DNA from: Pyrinomonadaceae bacterium
GTDB lineage: Bacteria; Acidobacteriota; Blastocatellia; Pyrinomonadales; Pyrinomonadaceae
DNA length: 64,000 bases
Assembly: GCA_021463165.1 (NCBI GenBank)
Contig: JAJTWY010000010.1
Location: 1-64,000, forward strand
Direction: 5' to 3'
Both the position numbers and the translations under genes were made by a program. This document shows positions 54,398 through 62,710 of this stretch, in pieces (within the stretch, counting starts at the first letter, position 1; every line of letters begins with the position of its first letter). The notes below the pieces were generated by a model that saw only the letters and a list, made by a program, of their open reading frames with translations, was not told the origin of the DNA and ran no database searches.

Positions 54398-57300
54398 TCA
54401 CTCGTCACACAATATCTTCCTTAGGCTGGCAATTAAATCCGTCTTCCCTGAAAGATTCGCCTTAATTGACTGCCCCACTGCTCGGCCTGCAGCATTACCA
54501 TTCACCGCGGTTTGGCGTTCCTGAGTTCTCGCTCCGTTGTCCCAAAACCAGTCCGCTAGACTTTGGCGAATATCGTCGGCGTGAGATACCGCACCTACAC
54601 CATCGAGTAGCGCGCTTGCGGCCGAAGCGTAGACGTGACGAATTACATCGCTTCTCTGATTATTAGATATCAGGTTAGATTGAAATCCGGTAACGTCCCA
54701 CTTTCCCCCCGCTTTCAAAAGACTAATAGCATTACCCGCAAAAAGTCCGCCGAGTCCGACTGCTGCTGCAAAGTCATTGCGGTATTTATCGACGTCCGCT
54801 TTCAGTGAGTCCACGAATTTGAAACAATCGTTTTGGGAACTCTCATTTCCTCCTCCACCAACGTCAATCGGCGGTCCGAAGATTCCTCCACCTCCGCCAA
54901 AGCCGTCGTCGTAGGCGTAACATCGTTCCACTAGCACCCAATCGCCGCCTCCCTCGACGTGCGGCCTCCATTCAAAGTTGAGTGAGCAACGTACGGCCAT
55001 CAGTAATCCACTCGGATCGACAAAATCCGTTGGCATATTTTGCGTATAGGCATACATGTTATTCGATTGTGGATTGCCGATGCTAGCTGCACTCATGCCA
55101 ATTGGATCGACCTGAGTGAATCGGCCTTGCCCGCTGGAGTATGTACGATTATTGGCGTAGTCGAGGCCGGTGCCTGCGCTCCGGTCGTAGCTGGTGAAGA
55201 GAAGATTATTCGTGGAGGGTGCGCCCGATCCCTCGCCGGGGAAGTCAGTTCCAAATGGGAAGGTCGCCTGCCGCGTCAACGAAGACGTGAATGAGTTCGA
55301 GACAATTTTGGTTCCCAGCCGATCAGGGTGATGATAAAGATCGACGCTGCCGCCATTCTCGTTCGAAGAAACCAGCCGTTCTCCGGCGTAGTAGTAGACC
55401 TTCGAATAAGTGGGCGTCGAGGAAGCGGTCGCCTCGGTATACTCAACCAGAACCTTGCTTCCGCCCCAAGCGTAGTACGTCCGCTGGGTAGAGGTTTCTG
55501 TTTTCAATCTCTGCCGCGATGCTCCGTAGGTGTAGGTTTCGATTGCGACATCCGCATCGGTTAGAACTTGCTTAAGGCGTCCGGCTGAATCGTATTTATA
55601 CTTCTGCCACGTCCCGCTAGCATTCTGTCCGCGAGTCAGGTTGCCCGCGTAATCGTAATCCCAGCCACTAACCCTGTTGCTCGCCGCTGTGTATGATAGT
55701 GAGGAAATCCCGTCCGACGGAACCGCAACATTGTCCCAATCGACTCCCGCAGGCGTCGTCCCCGTCCGGTTCCCGTAGCGGTCGTAGTCGTAGGTCTGGG
55801 ACCAATCCGCCGTAACGCTCGTCGCTCCAGCCGCTAAACCGCCTTTCGCGACCCGCAATCGTGCTAACGCGTCGAATTCGTACTTTTTCGTGTGATCGGG
55901 ATTCACATTATCGACAATCTCAGTCACCTGACCCGTCTTCCCGCCGCTCGAACCATAACTGTTCCCGCGAGAGTAAGAGTAGGTCAAATCCATGTATGTC
56001 GTCGAAGTATTCACTTTTTTGAGAGTCTGCCCCGTCAACAGCCCAGTCTGGGCATCGTAGGTGTAGTTTTCGGTCTTACCATTAGTGGCACTCGGCGCCG
56101 TCTTTAGCTCGGTCACTTGGCTCGATACGTTATACGTAACGTTTCCAAGCCGCGTTGTGCCATCGACATTCAGTTGAATAAGCCGCGATGCCTGATCATA
56201 TGATGGCACAACCGCCCGCTTAGGATCGCCGCTGATTCCGTAAAGCTTAGGATAATCTATTTGCGTCAACCTGTGAGCGGTATCGTACGAGTAGTCCGTG
56301 TCGATAGGATACGAAGTCCGTCCGTCAAATGTGATCTTGTACTCCGAAACCCTACCTTCGCCGTCGAAAGCGTTCTCCTCGACGGCGACGCCGCTCGTGG
56401 TTACTTTTTTAACCCGAGTCTTGTCCTGGCCCGTGGTCGTCACATACTCGAAAGTAACCGTCGGCGCAAGGTCTATTCCTGAAACTCCCGACGCGAGAGA
56501 ACCCGTGATGCTCTGCAAGCGGTTCAGCGGATCGGGTGAACTAGAAACCGTATAGTCGAAGGTCGTGATCGCACCGCGAGCATCGATTCTTTGTGTCAAA
56601 TTAGATCGTGAGTCGTAAGTGAACGAATCGCTCCAAGCGGCGCCGGAACCGCCACTTCCGACGTATGTGCCGGAATCGTTGAGAGTCGCGGTCTGTTCCG
56701 CAAGCTTTTGCCTGATCAAACGGCCGATTGAATCATATTTGAATGAGCGTGTCTGACTTCCCTGAGTAACGGTAGTCAAACGGTCGAGACGGTCATAAGT
56801 ATAGGTAGTATTTATGTTGCCGCTTGCGTGAACATCGCCACTCGTGTCAGCCGGATTTGGCTCGACCGATTCAACAAGTCGGCCAAAGGCGTCGTATCGA
56901 ACCCACCGCTCTCGACCCCACGCATCAGTTGTTATAACCGTTTGACCAACGTTCGAAGAGGCGGAACTCGGTGCCGATCCGTTGTAGGTCATGGAGGTAA
57001 CGCTGCTGTCCGGGGCCGTCTGTGTAGTCGGTCTGCCAAGAATATCAAACGCGTTCGTGGTCCAATAGCTCGGACTCGAACCAGTATCGTAAGGCCGCGA
57101 GACCTTTTGCGTACGATTTATGTCATCGTACTGATAAGCAACTGCATTCCAATTGGTTGAGCCGGCTTGGTATCTGGATTCTTTGACCTGTCCGCGCCCA
57201 TTAAAGTAAACGGTTGAGTTGCTAACCGTCGTGTTGTTGCTCAGTTGGACGTGCTCGTTTTGATTAAGTGAAGAATCGTTGTATGTCGTCGTCTTCTTGC

Positions 57301-60103
57301 CGCCCGAGTTGAGCGTAACGAGCGTCGGCCTGTAAACCGCATCATAGGTAATCGTTGTGTTCAGTCCGTTGTAGTCAGTGATCGTAGTCGGCAGTTTTGT
57401 ATTCGAGTCGTACGAGAAGGACTGCGTTATGCGATCGGGTGAAGAGGTATTGGAGGAGCCTTTCGTAATGCTATCGGGAAGCAAATATTGCGTGGCCGTC
57501 GAGTACGAAGAGCCGATCTGCTGACAGCAGTTAGTTGTCGAGGTACGTTCGTTTCCTGCTATGTCATACGTAAAATCGTACGAAATCGCACCGTTGGCGG
57601 ATCCGCTCGTAACCGTATCGTAGGTCGTTATGTTCGTGAGATTCCCGCGATAAGCGGTTGCCGAGTTGTAGGCACTAACCTGATCCCAGGTGTCACAGGC
57701 ACAGCTAGTCGGGAAATAGTTCGGCGGCGGATAGACGGTCTGCCCCTCGAACGAACATCCTTCGCCATCGGGATTCCAAATCAAACACGATCCGTTTTGT
57801 GTTTCAGTCGTATCTGGGTCGTAATGAAAATCGTGTCGAACAATGCCACTTGCGGCCACTAGTGAACTGCCATCGTAAGTATAAGCCGTACGCGTTAGCC
57901 GCCCGTTCGAGCCGTCGTAGTCCTCAACAGATTTGACCAAGCTAAATACGTGGTTACTCGTATAATTCGAACCGTTTTCGTAGGTAAACCGCTTTTCCCG
58001 GTAAAGTGTCGGGCCGTAGTCGTACTCTTTTTGAGCCGTCACCTGGTTGTAAACCGAATTGCCATACGTAAACTCCGTTTTTTTCGTCTGACCCTTGTCG
58101 TCGGTGTGTTCGATCTGCGTTGGGCGAGGTGAATAATAGTCGCCCGCCCCGCCGGTCGCGAGAGTCGTAACGGTTTCATCCAAGATCACATTTGACGAAT
58201 TGGTGATTCGATTTTTCAACAGAAGGCCGCTGGTCAGGTTCGATATCTGAACGACTTTGGACGAATCCGGGCGCGTGACGGTGATCGTTTCTTCGTTTGT
58301 GGTCGTGTTCACCGTCTTACTGTAATACGTGGTAAGCGTGCTTGTGTCCATACCATCGAACGTCTCATCGTGTTGCGTGTACCCCGGTGAATCAGACTGA
58401 GTCGCTGTCGTTGTCGTTGGGAAATCGTAGATTTCCTCGCGACTCGTCGTATCGGTGTAGTCAACATACGTACCGTTCCACGTCATACCGCGTTTGGCCT
58501 TTATCCTGCGCAGTATTCCGTAGGGCGAATACGAATCACTATCGACGAACCGATAACCAGTTCCCGTGGTCGGATAGAATATGCAAATCAGCATGTACGG
58601 GGTCGGCTGCGCGGCGTTAACGGTCAGGGTGCCGAAGTTGTAACTCAGGGTTGTTGATGAATATTCGAGACGAAGAAACGTGCGCGTCGTCGAGTTATAG
58701 CCCGGCCCGGTGATGCTGGTTAATAAGCCCGACCCGTTGTAGTTGAAATCTATTGTCCGACCGAGCGTATCTGTAATGTAGTTTATAGCGGGGCCGCTGT
58801 TGCCTTCGTAAGAGACGTCGATGTAGTTGCCGTGGCGATCTAGAATCCTCGTCGGGAAAGTCTGGTCGTTGGAGGCCGACGGCGATCCAAACGTCATCCG
58901 TGTTCCGTTCGGCATTCTCGCTTCTCCAGTAAACCACGAGTAGCTGCCGTTCGTGTAGTAATTACAGGTGTAATCAATAAAAGAACCGTCTGTCGTATAG
59001 CCGCTGAAGGCGTGATTTATCACACCGCCCGAATTGTAGTAGCTGTTTCCTGTAGAATAAGCGTAATAGGAGCGACGTGTGCCGTCCGGGGCGACAAGCA
59101 TGCAGCCCCCGTATTGGCCCATGTAGAACATCTTTCCAAATCCGAGATTCCAGCCCGGCACGGGATATCCCCGATCTGCGTCATAAGTAACTTCGGTGCC
59201 TGATTTGCTCCAGAGTCGTGAGTTGTAATACATGTTCAGATTGATATCTAAATCGCCGCGGCCATCGAGATTGACGGCGGGCGTGGTCAGAGTGTAATTT
59301 CCGTTACCCGCTCCCTTATGCTCCCCCGACAAGGGCGGCCTTCCAACCCAATTGGCCGCATCGTCCGCTGTTGCCCAATTCGTGTCGTCCCAACCTATCG
59401 GATCGGCCGAGTCCGGTCGATGCGATTCAGGATGCTGGTTCTTATCTTTTTGGCTTCGGCGAGACGCTTTTCCGACGACAACTGCCTGTGGGTCTCGCGA
59501 CGACACCGTCCTCTGAACCAGAACTCCCGAAGCGATTAACTGGGCGATTTGTTTTTGCTCTTCGGGTGTTCGGTCACGTTCCGCCTTCCGAAGCAGTCTA
59601 ACTATCGCGTAGCTCTCGTTGCGGACTACCGTCAGAGTGGTTTCAGCATAGGCGCCATTTGCCGATACCCGAACGACGTAATTACCTGGGATAGTCGCAT
59701 CGTACTGGCCGTTCAGGATGTTTCGTGTCGCACCTAGGCTATTCGTGATCGTCCAACGGAACCCGACCCCGCCTACAGGCTGATCTCTATCGAAGGCCGT
59801 CGCCGTAAAGTTTATCGAGTCCCCCTGCAAGAGGGTTCGATCTCTCTGACCGATTTGAATACGGTCGAAGCGGACTACATCTTGGCGGCTCTTCGTTTTG
59901 GCCGCGGCCCGTTTTTTCGTAACGGCAGTAAAGAAGTCTGAGACGCCAGATTGCATCCACGTCGCTACTACGCTGAGGTTGCTGGCCACTAATACGGCGT
60001 CGCGGCAAACTTCGGTCGCGGCAAATGTACCGTTGGCGGAAATGCTGAGAATAACTAAAAACGAAAAAACACGGGTGCTAAAGCGCGGTCTACGAGAGAT
60101 CAT
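54398..60103 (-). CDS. RHS-repeat polymorphic toxin protein
   Basis: A 1,901-residue exported protein. A signal peptide (ends NGTFAA) is followed by an Ig-like domain (~80-160), then a long YD/RHS repeat region (~330-1700) that ends in the core motif YSSGQGRFTQVDPIG ... NMYAYTQNMPTDFVDPSG. The last ~200 residues are a variable tip with DVIRHVYASAAS, SHADDIRQ and NGNAAGRAVGQ. That His/Asp-rich arrangement resembles DUF6973-type effector domains; the activity is unknown. RHS proteins form a cage around a toxin tip. Many YD-repeat proteins of soil bacteria are also surface proteins, so a toxin role is likely but unproved. Confidence 0.88.
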   Translation of the reverse strand: MISRRPRFSTRVFSFLVILSISANGTFAATEVCRDAVLVASNLSVVATWMQSGVSDFFTAVTKKRAAAKTKSRQDVVRFDRIQIGQRDRTLLQGDSINFTATAFDRDQPVGGVGFRWTITNSLGATRNILNGQYDATIPGNYVVRVSANGAYAETTLTVVRNESYAIVRLLRKAERDRTPEEQKQIAQLIASGVLVQRTVSSRDPQAVVVGKASRRSQKDKNQHPESHRPDSADPIGWDDTNWATADDAANWVGRPPLSGEHKGAGNGNYTLTTPAVNLDGRGDLDINLNMYYNSRLWSKSGTEVTYDADRGYPVPGWNLGFGKMFYMGQYGGCMLVAPDGTRRSYYAYSTGNSYYNSGGVINHAFSGYTTDGSFIDYTCNYYTNGSYSWFTGEARMPNGTRMTFGSPSASNDQTFPTRILDRHGNYIDVSYEGNSGPAINYITDTLGRTIDFNYNGSGLLTSITGPGYNSTTRTFLRLEYSSTTLSYNFGTLTVNAAQPTPYMLICIFYPTTGTGYRFVDSDSYSPYGILRRIKAKRGMTWNGTYVDYTDTTSREEIYDFPTTTTATQSDSPGYTQHDETFDGMDTSTLTTYYSKTVNTTTNEETITVTRPDSSKVVQISNLTSGLLLKNRITNSSNVILDETVTTLATGGAGDYYSPRPTQIEHTDDKGQTKKTEFTYGNSVYNQVTAQKEYDYGPTLYREKRFTYENGSNYTSNHVFSLVKSVEDYDGSNGRLTRTAYTYDGSSLVAASGIVRHDFHYDPDTTETQNGSCLIWNPDGEGCSFEGQTVYPPPNYFPTSCACDTWDQVSAYNSATAYRGNLTNITTYDTVTSGSANGAISYDFTYDIAGNERTSTTNCCQQIGSSYSTATQYLLPDSITKGSSNTSSPDRITQSFSYDSNTKLPTTITDYNGLNTTITYDAVYRPTLVTLNSGGKKTTTYNDSSLNQNEHVQLSNNTTVSNSTVYFNGRGQVKESRYQAGSTNWNAVAYQYDDINRTQKVSRPYDTGSSPSYWTTNAFDILGRPTTQTAPDSSVTSMTYNGSAPSSASSNVGQTVITTDAWGRERWVRYDAFGRLVESVEPNPADTSGDVHASGNINTTYTYDRLDRLTTVTQGSQTRSFKYDSIGRLIRQKLAEQTATLNDSGTYVGSGGSGAAWSDSFTYDSRSNLTQRIDARGAITTFDYTVSSSPDPLNRLQSITGSLASGVSGIDLAPTVTFEYVTTTGQDKTRVKKVTTSGVAVEENAFDGEGRVSEYKITFDGRTSYPIDTDYSYDTAHRLTQIDYPKLYGISGDPKRAVVPSYDQASRLIQLNVDGTTRLGNVTYNVSSQVTELKTAPSATNGKTENYTYDAQTGLLTGQTLKKVNTSTTYMDLTYSYSRGNSYGSSGGKTGQVTEIVDNVNPDHTKKYEFDALARLRVAKGGLAAGATSVTADWSQTYDYDRYGNRTGTTPAGVDWDNVAVPSDGISSLSYTAASNRVSGWDYDYAGNLTRGQNASGTWQKYKYDSAGRLKQVLTDADVAIETYTYGASRQRLKTETSTQRTYYAWGGSKVLVEYTEATASSTPTYSKVYYYAGERLVSSNENGGSVDLYHHPDRLGTKIVSNSFTSSLTRQATFPFGTDFPGEGSGAPSTNNLLFTSYDRSAGTGLDYANNRTYSSGQGRFTQVDPIGMSAASIGNPQSNNMYAYTQNMPTDFVDPSGLLMAVRCSLNFEWRPHVEGGGDWVLVERCYAYDDGFGGGGGIFGPPIDVGGGGNESSQNDCFKFVDSLKADVDKYRNDFAAAVGLGGLFAGNAISLLKAGGKWDVTGFQSNLISNNQRSDVIRHVYASAASALLDGVGAVSHADDIRQSLADWFWDNGARTQERQTAVNGNAAGRAVGQSIKANLSGKTDLIASLRKILCDE

Positions 60104-60608
60104 TTGGGCCTCCTAAAGCAGTCCTTTTATTGCCGAAAGGACACGTTGAGGGTTGCGAAGCTTCAATTTCGAACCTAATAGGGGTCAGGTCAGAATTCAG
60201 AGATTAAAACGCTTCTCCGACGGCTAATCTAGCCGTTAATTGAAACGATGCACGGAGCAGACCTTCTAGAAAGATTTACTTCTTGTACTACGTTGATAAT
60301 TCTAAAATACGCCTGGCGCTGAGGTCGTGTCAAGCATTATTTTCGCTAGTTTGTAAAAATTTGTTCAGAAAAAGCAATGATACATTTCGTAAGTCATTGT
60401 TAAACAATTGAGTTAGAGGTCTTTAAGAAAAAAGAAAAAAATTGTACAAGAGTGGAAAATACAGCGTATTGGCGGTTTAAGCGCGACTATTTTACGCGAC
60501 CGTGATAGGCCCAGAACCAGTAGAGTCACTCAAACAAGCGTATGGCCTTTTATGACCATCACGACCTGTACTATATTAATCAAAATTTCTTAAACAGGAG
60601 GAGATCAT
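60104..60608. other. A+T-rich intergenic region with palindromes, no gene seen
   Basis: This divergent region is lower in G+C than its surroundings. ATTGTT-A-AACAAT (60396-60408) is a near-perfect palindrome, and CAATGA/TCATTG (60375-60399) forms a second inverted repeat overlapping it. A regulator for the RHS gene or the membrane-protein/NUDIX pair could bind there. A weak -10 TATATT lies at 60572-60577. Confidence 0.5.
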
Positions 60609-61439
60609 TTGTCAAAGCCCGTAAAATATGTGCTCACGTTTTTCGCGACCGCTGTGGCGTCTTTCAGTATTGTCTGGGGATTCATTGAAGCTGCATCCTA
60701 TTTCGGATTTACGCAGCTTCAAAATACTGGTTGGAAAGGAATGACAGTGATGGTCTCGACTTCATTGAATGTTGCTGGCTTGATTACATGGTGCACATTC
60801 CTGATATCAGAACGACCGGTCACACCGGCCCCTAGCCAGCTTGGAACAGTTTTGCGGAACGCCGGTATATCAGGATTTTTTTCAGATCGGGAGCATTATA
60901 AGCTTCGAGGGGATGGACTTCGATCAATAGCGAGTTACATTAATCTAGCGACTATCAACTTGACTCTAGTGAGTGTTAGCTTCGTTACCGGTCGTGATTA
61001 TGAGGGGACACTCAATTTACTGAGAAATAAGTTGGAGGAAAGAACCGATTTTGAGTTGACCATTTCTCTTCTTAATCCCGACAAACTTTTCCTTCTCGAC
61101 GCTTTGGCAGCAAATTTTGGTAAAAACAGGAATGACCTGAGGAGTGAAATCCGTAACGGAATCATTGAACTAACGGCTTTCCGCAATTCTCTTTCTCCCG
61201 GAGCCCGAAGCCGTTGTCATGTTCGACTTCATAATTCGATTCCTTTTGCGAGTGCAATCATTATGGATACGGGAAGTGAGTCCGCTAAGATTCAATTAGA
61301 GACAAAATCTTACAAAGCTCCCTACAATAAAAGTTTTGCTATCGAGGTGATGCCGACCGAGGACAGAAACGGGTTTTACTACACGTTGTTGAACAGCTAT
61401 AGGACGCTGTTATCGGATGGCCAACCTGTGATAGCATAG
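60609..61439 (+). CDS. Two-TM membrane protein with PLD-like/DUF5919-like cytoplasmic domain
   Basis: A 276-residue protein with a TTG start, supported by a strong AGGAGG ribosome-binding site at 60597-60602. Two helices (YVLTFFATAVASFSIVWGF and TVMVSTSLNVAGLITWCTFL) anchor it. The cytoplasmic part (~85-276) has DYEGTLNLLRNKLEERTDFELTISLLNP and the strand-rich RCHVRLHNSIPFASAIIMD. This pattern is seen in PLD-like or DUF5919-type domains; the catalytic HxK of true PLD is not visible. It pairs with a NUDIX gene five bases downstream. A nucleotide-signal or defence function is inferred from this layout. Confidence 0.65.
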   Translation: MSKPVKYVLTFFATAVASFSIVWGFIEAASYFGFTQLQNTGWKGMTVMVSTSLNVAGLITWCTFLISERPVTPAPSQLGTVLRNAGISGFFSDREHYKLRGDGLRSIASYINLATINLTLVSVSFVTGRDYEGTLNLLRNKLEERTDFELTISLLNPDKLFLLDALAANFGKNRNDLRSEIRNGIIELTAFRNSLSPGARSRCHVRLHNSIPFASAIIMDTGSESAKIQLETKSYKAPYNKSFAIEVMPTEDRNGFYYTLLNSYRTLLSDGQPVIA

Positions 61440-61444
61440 ACTCA

Positions 61445-61981
61445 ATGTCTAAGCAGAGTGCAGGCCTTTTGTTGTATCGAGTGCGGAATGGGTCGTTAGA
61501 GGTTTTCTTAGCTCATCCGGGAGGCCCGTTCTACGTAAGGCGAGATTTAGGCGTTTGGTCGATTCCGAAAGGCGAGTTCGAGGATGACGAATCGGCCTTT
61601 AACGCGGCGCAAAGAGAATTTGCGGAAGAGACGGGTTTTGAGGTTTCCGGCGAGTTTATCGAGTTAACACCTATTAAGCAAAAGAGTGGGAAGAAGGTTT
61701 TTGCTTGGGCTGTAGAGGCCGATATTGACGCTTCGCGAGTTTCGAGCAACACGTTCAGCCTTGAATTCCCACGAGGGTCAGGACGAATGCAGGAGTATCC
61801 AGAAATCGATCGCGCGGATTGGTTTGGGATTGCGATGGCAACGCAGAAGATTATCGTCTACCAGGTGGATCTCATCCATGAACTTTCGGCGAAATTAGGC
61901 TTTGTAGATTCTACAGAGGTAGCGCAAACCCAGCCCTCAAATGCGGCGGCAAGTGTTTCTCAACCGTCTTTGTTTTCGTAG
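61445..61981 (+). CDS. NUDIX hydrolase
   Basis: A 178-residue protein with a NUDIX box close to the consensus: GEFEDDESAFNAAQREFAEETGFEV (Gx5Ex7REx2EExG). It starts SAGLLLYRVRNGSLEVFLAHPGG, as in NUDIX enzymes acting on nucleotide diphosphate derivatives. The C-terminal ~30 residues are an extra low-complexity tail. It follows the two-TM gene by five bases and is clearly in the same transcript. The substrate is unknown; as a partner of a membrane effector it could remove a signal nucleotide. Confidence 0.9.
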   Translation: MSKQSAGLLLYRVRNGSLEVFLAHPGGPFYVRRDLGVWSIPKGEFEDDESAFNAAQREFAEETGFEVSGEFIELTPIKQKSGKKVFAWAVEADIDASRVSSNTFSLEFPRGSGRMQEYPEIDRADWFGIAMATQKIIVYQVDLIHELSAKLGFVDSTEVAQTQPSNAAASVSQPSLFS

Positions 61982-62210
61982 TGGCCTTCGAAAGATTTCA
62001 GCGACTTCATTAGAAAACCATCATCATTAACATCGCGTGGGAGACGCGCGGGGTATATCATCTGAGTTTGGCCTTCCGCCCGCGAAGAGAAATTGTCAAC
62101 TCGAAAATTGCCCGAGAACTCGGAATACGGAAGGTCTCTGTAATCCGAGACGTAACTTAGCGTTTTTTCACTTGAAATTATTCGCCGAAAGCGCGTACTA
62201 TGTGCCATCA

Positions 62211-62678
62211 ATGCACATAAAGCTTTCGGGAATAGCACTGCTAGGTGGAGCCGCTCTTGCCCTTTCATTCGTTGGCTTCACGGTTGTAAGTCTGCTTGGC
62301 TCTCAAACCGCGGCGAATGCAGATTCCGCCGCGTCGAAAACTCCGTCGATAACACTTCCGCAACATTTAGCTCAAGCGACGGACAAATATCATCCGGTCT
62401 ACACGGATCGACTGACAACCGAATGGTCGCGAACAACCCACACAAAGAGCGGCTTTGGCCCGTCGATTTACGTGCTAGAGGAAGGCCATTTCGCGGAAGT
62501 TCGGTGCAACGGCGATGATAGCTACAGATTCATGGTCGATCAAAACTCCTTCCTGTATCAAAACGGGAAGCGTGTCGGTGAAACGTCCCGCTGGCGACCG
62601 TGCGGTTATGTTAACGTTCGAGCCGCCAGTCCAAAGAGCGTCGGTGTCCCCTATCTAGTCGCCATGACGAGCCGGTAA
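62211..62678 (+). CDS. Secreted or membrane-anchored small protein, unknown
   Basis: A 155-residue protein. An N-terminal hydrophobic segment (LSGIALLGGAALALSFVGFTVVSLLG) is followed by a 110-residue exposed part with two cysteines (EVRCNGDDSYRF, RWRPCGYVNV). I do not recognise the family. The ATG at 62211 is chosen because it precedes the hydrophobic helix; the frame is open to 62037. It lies before the transfer ATPase and could be an entry or surface protein of the element. Confidence 0.6.
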   Translation: MHIKLSGIALLGGAALALSFVGFTVVSLLGSQTAANADSAASKTPSITLPQHLAQATDKYHPVYTDRLTTEWSRTTHTKSGFGPSIYVLEEGHFAEVRCNGDDSYRFMVDQNSFLYQNGKRVGETSRWRPCGYVNVRAASPKSVGVPYLVAMTSR

Positions 62679-62710
62679 ATCCCGAGTCAAATTCTGGTAT
62701 TGTTAGCTCG

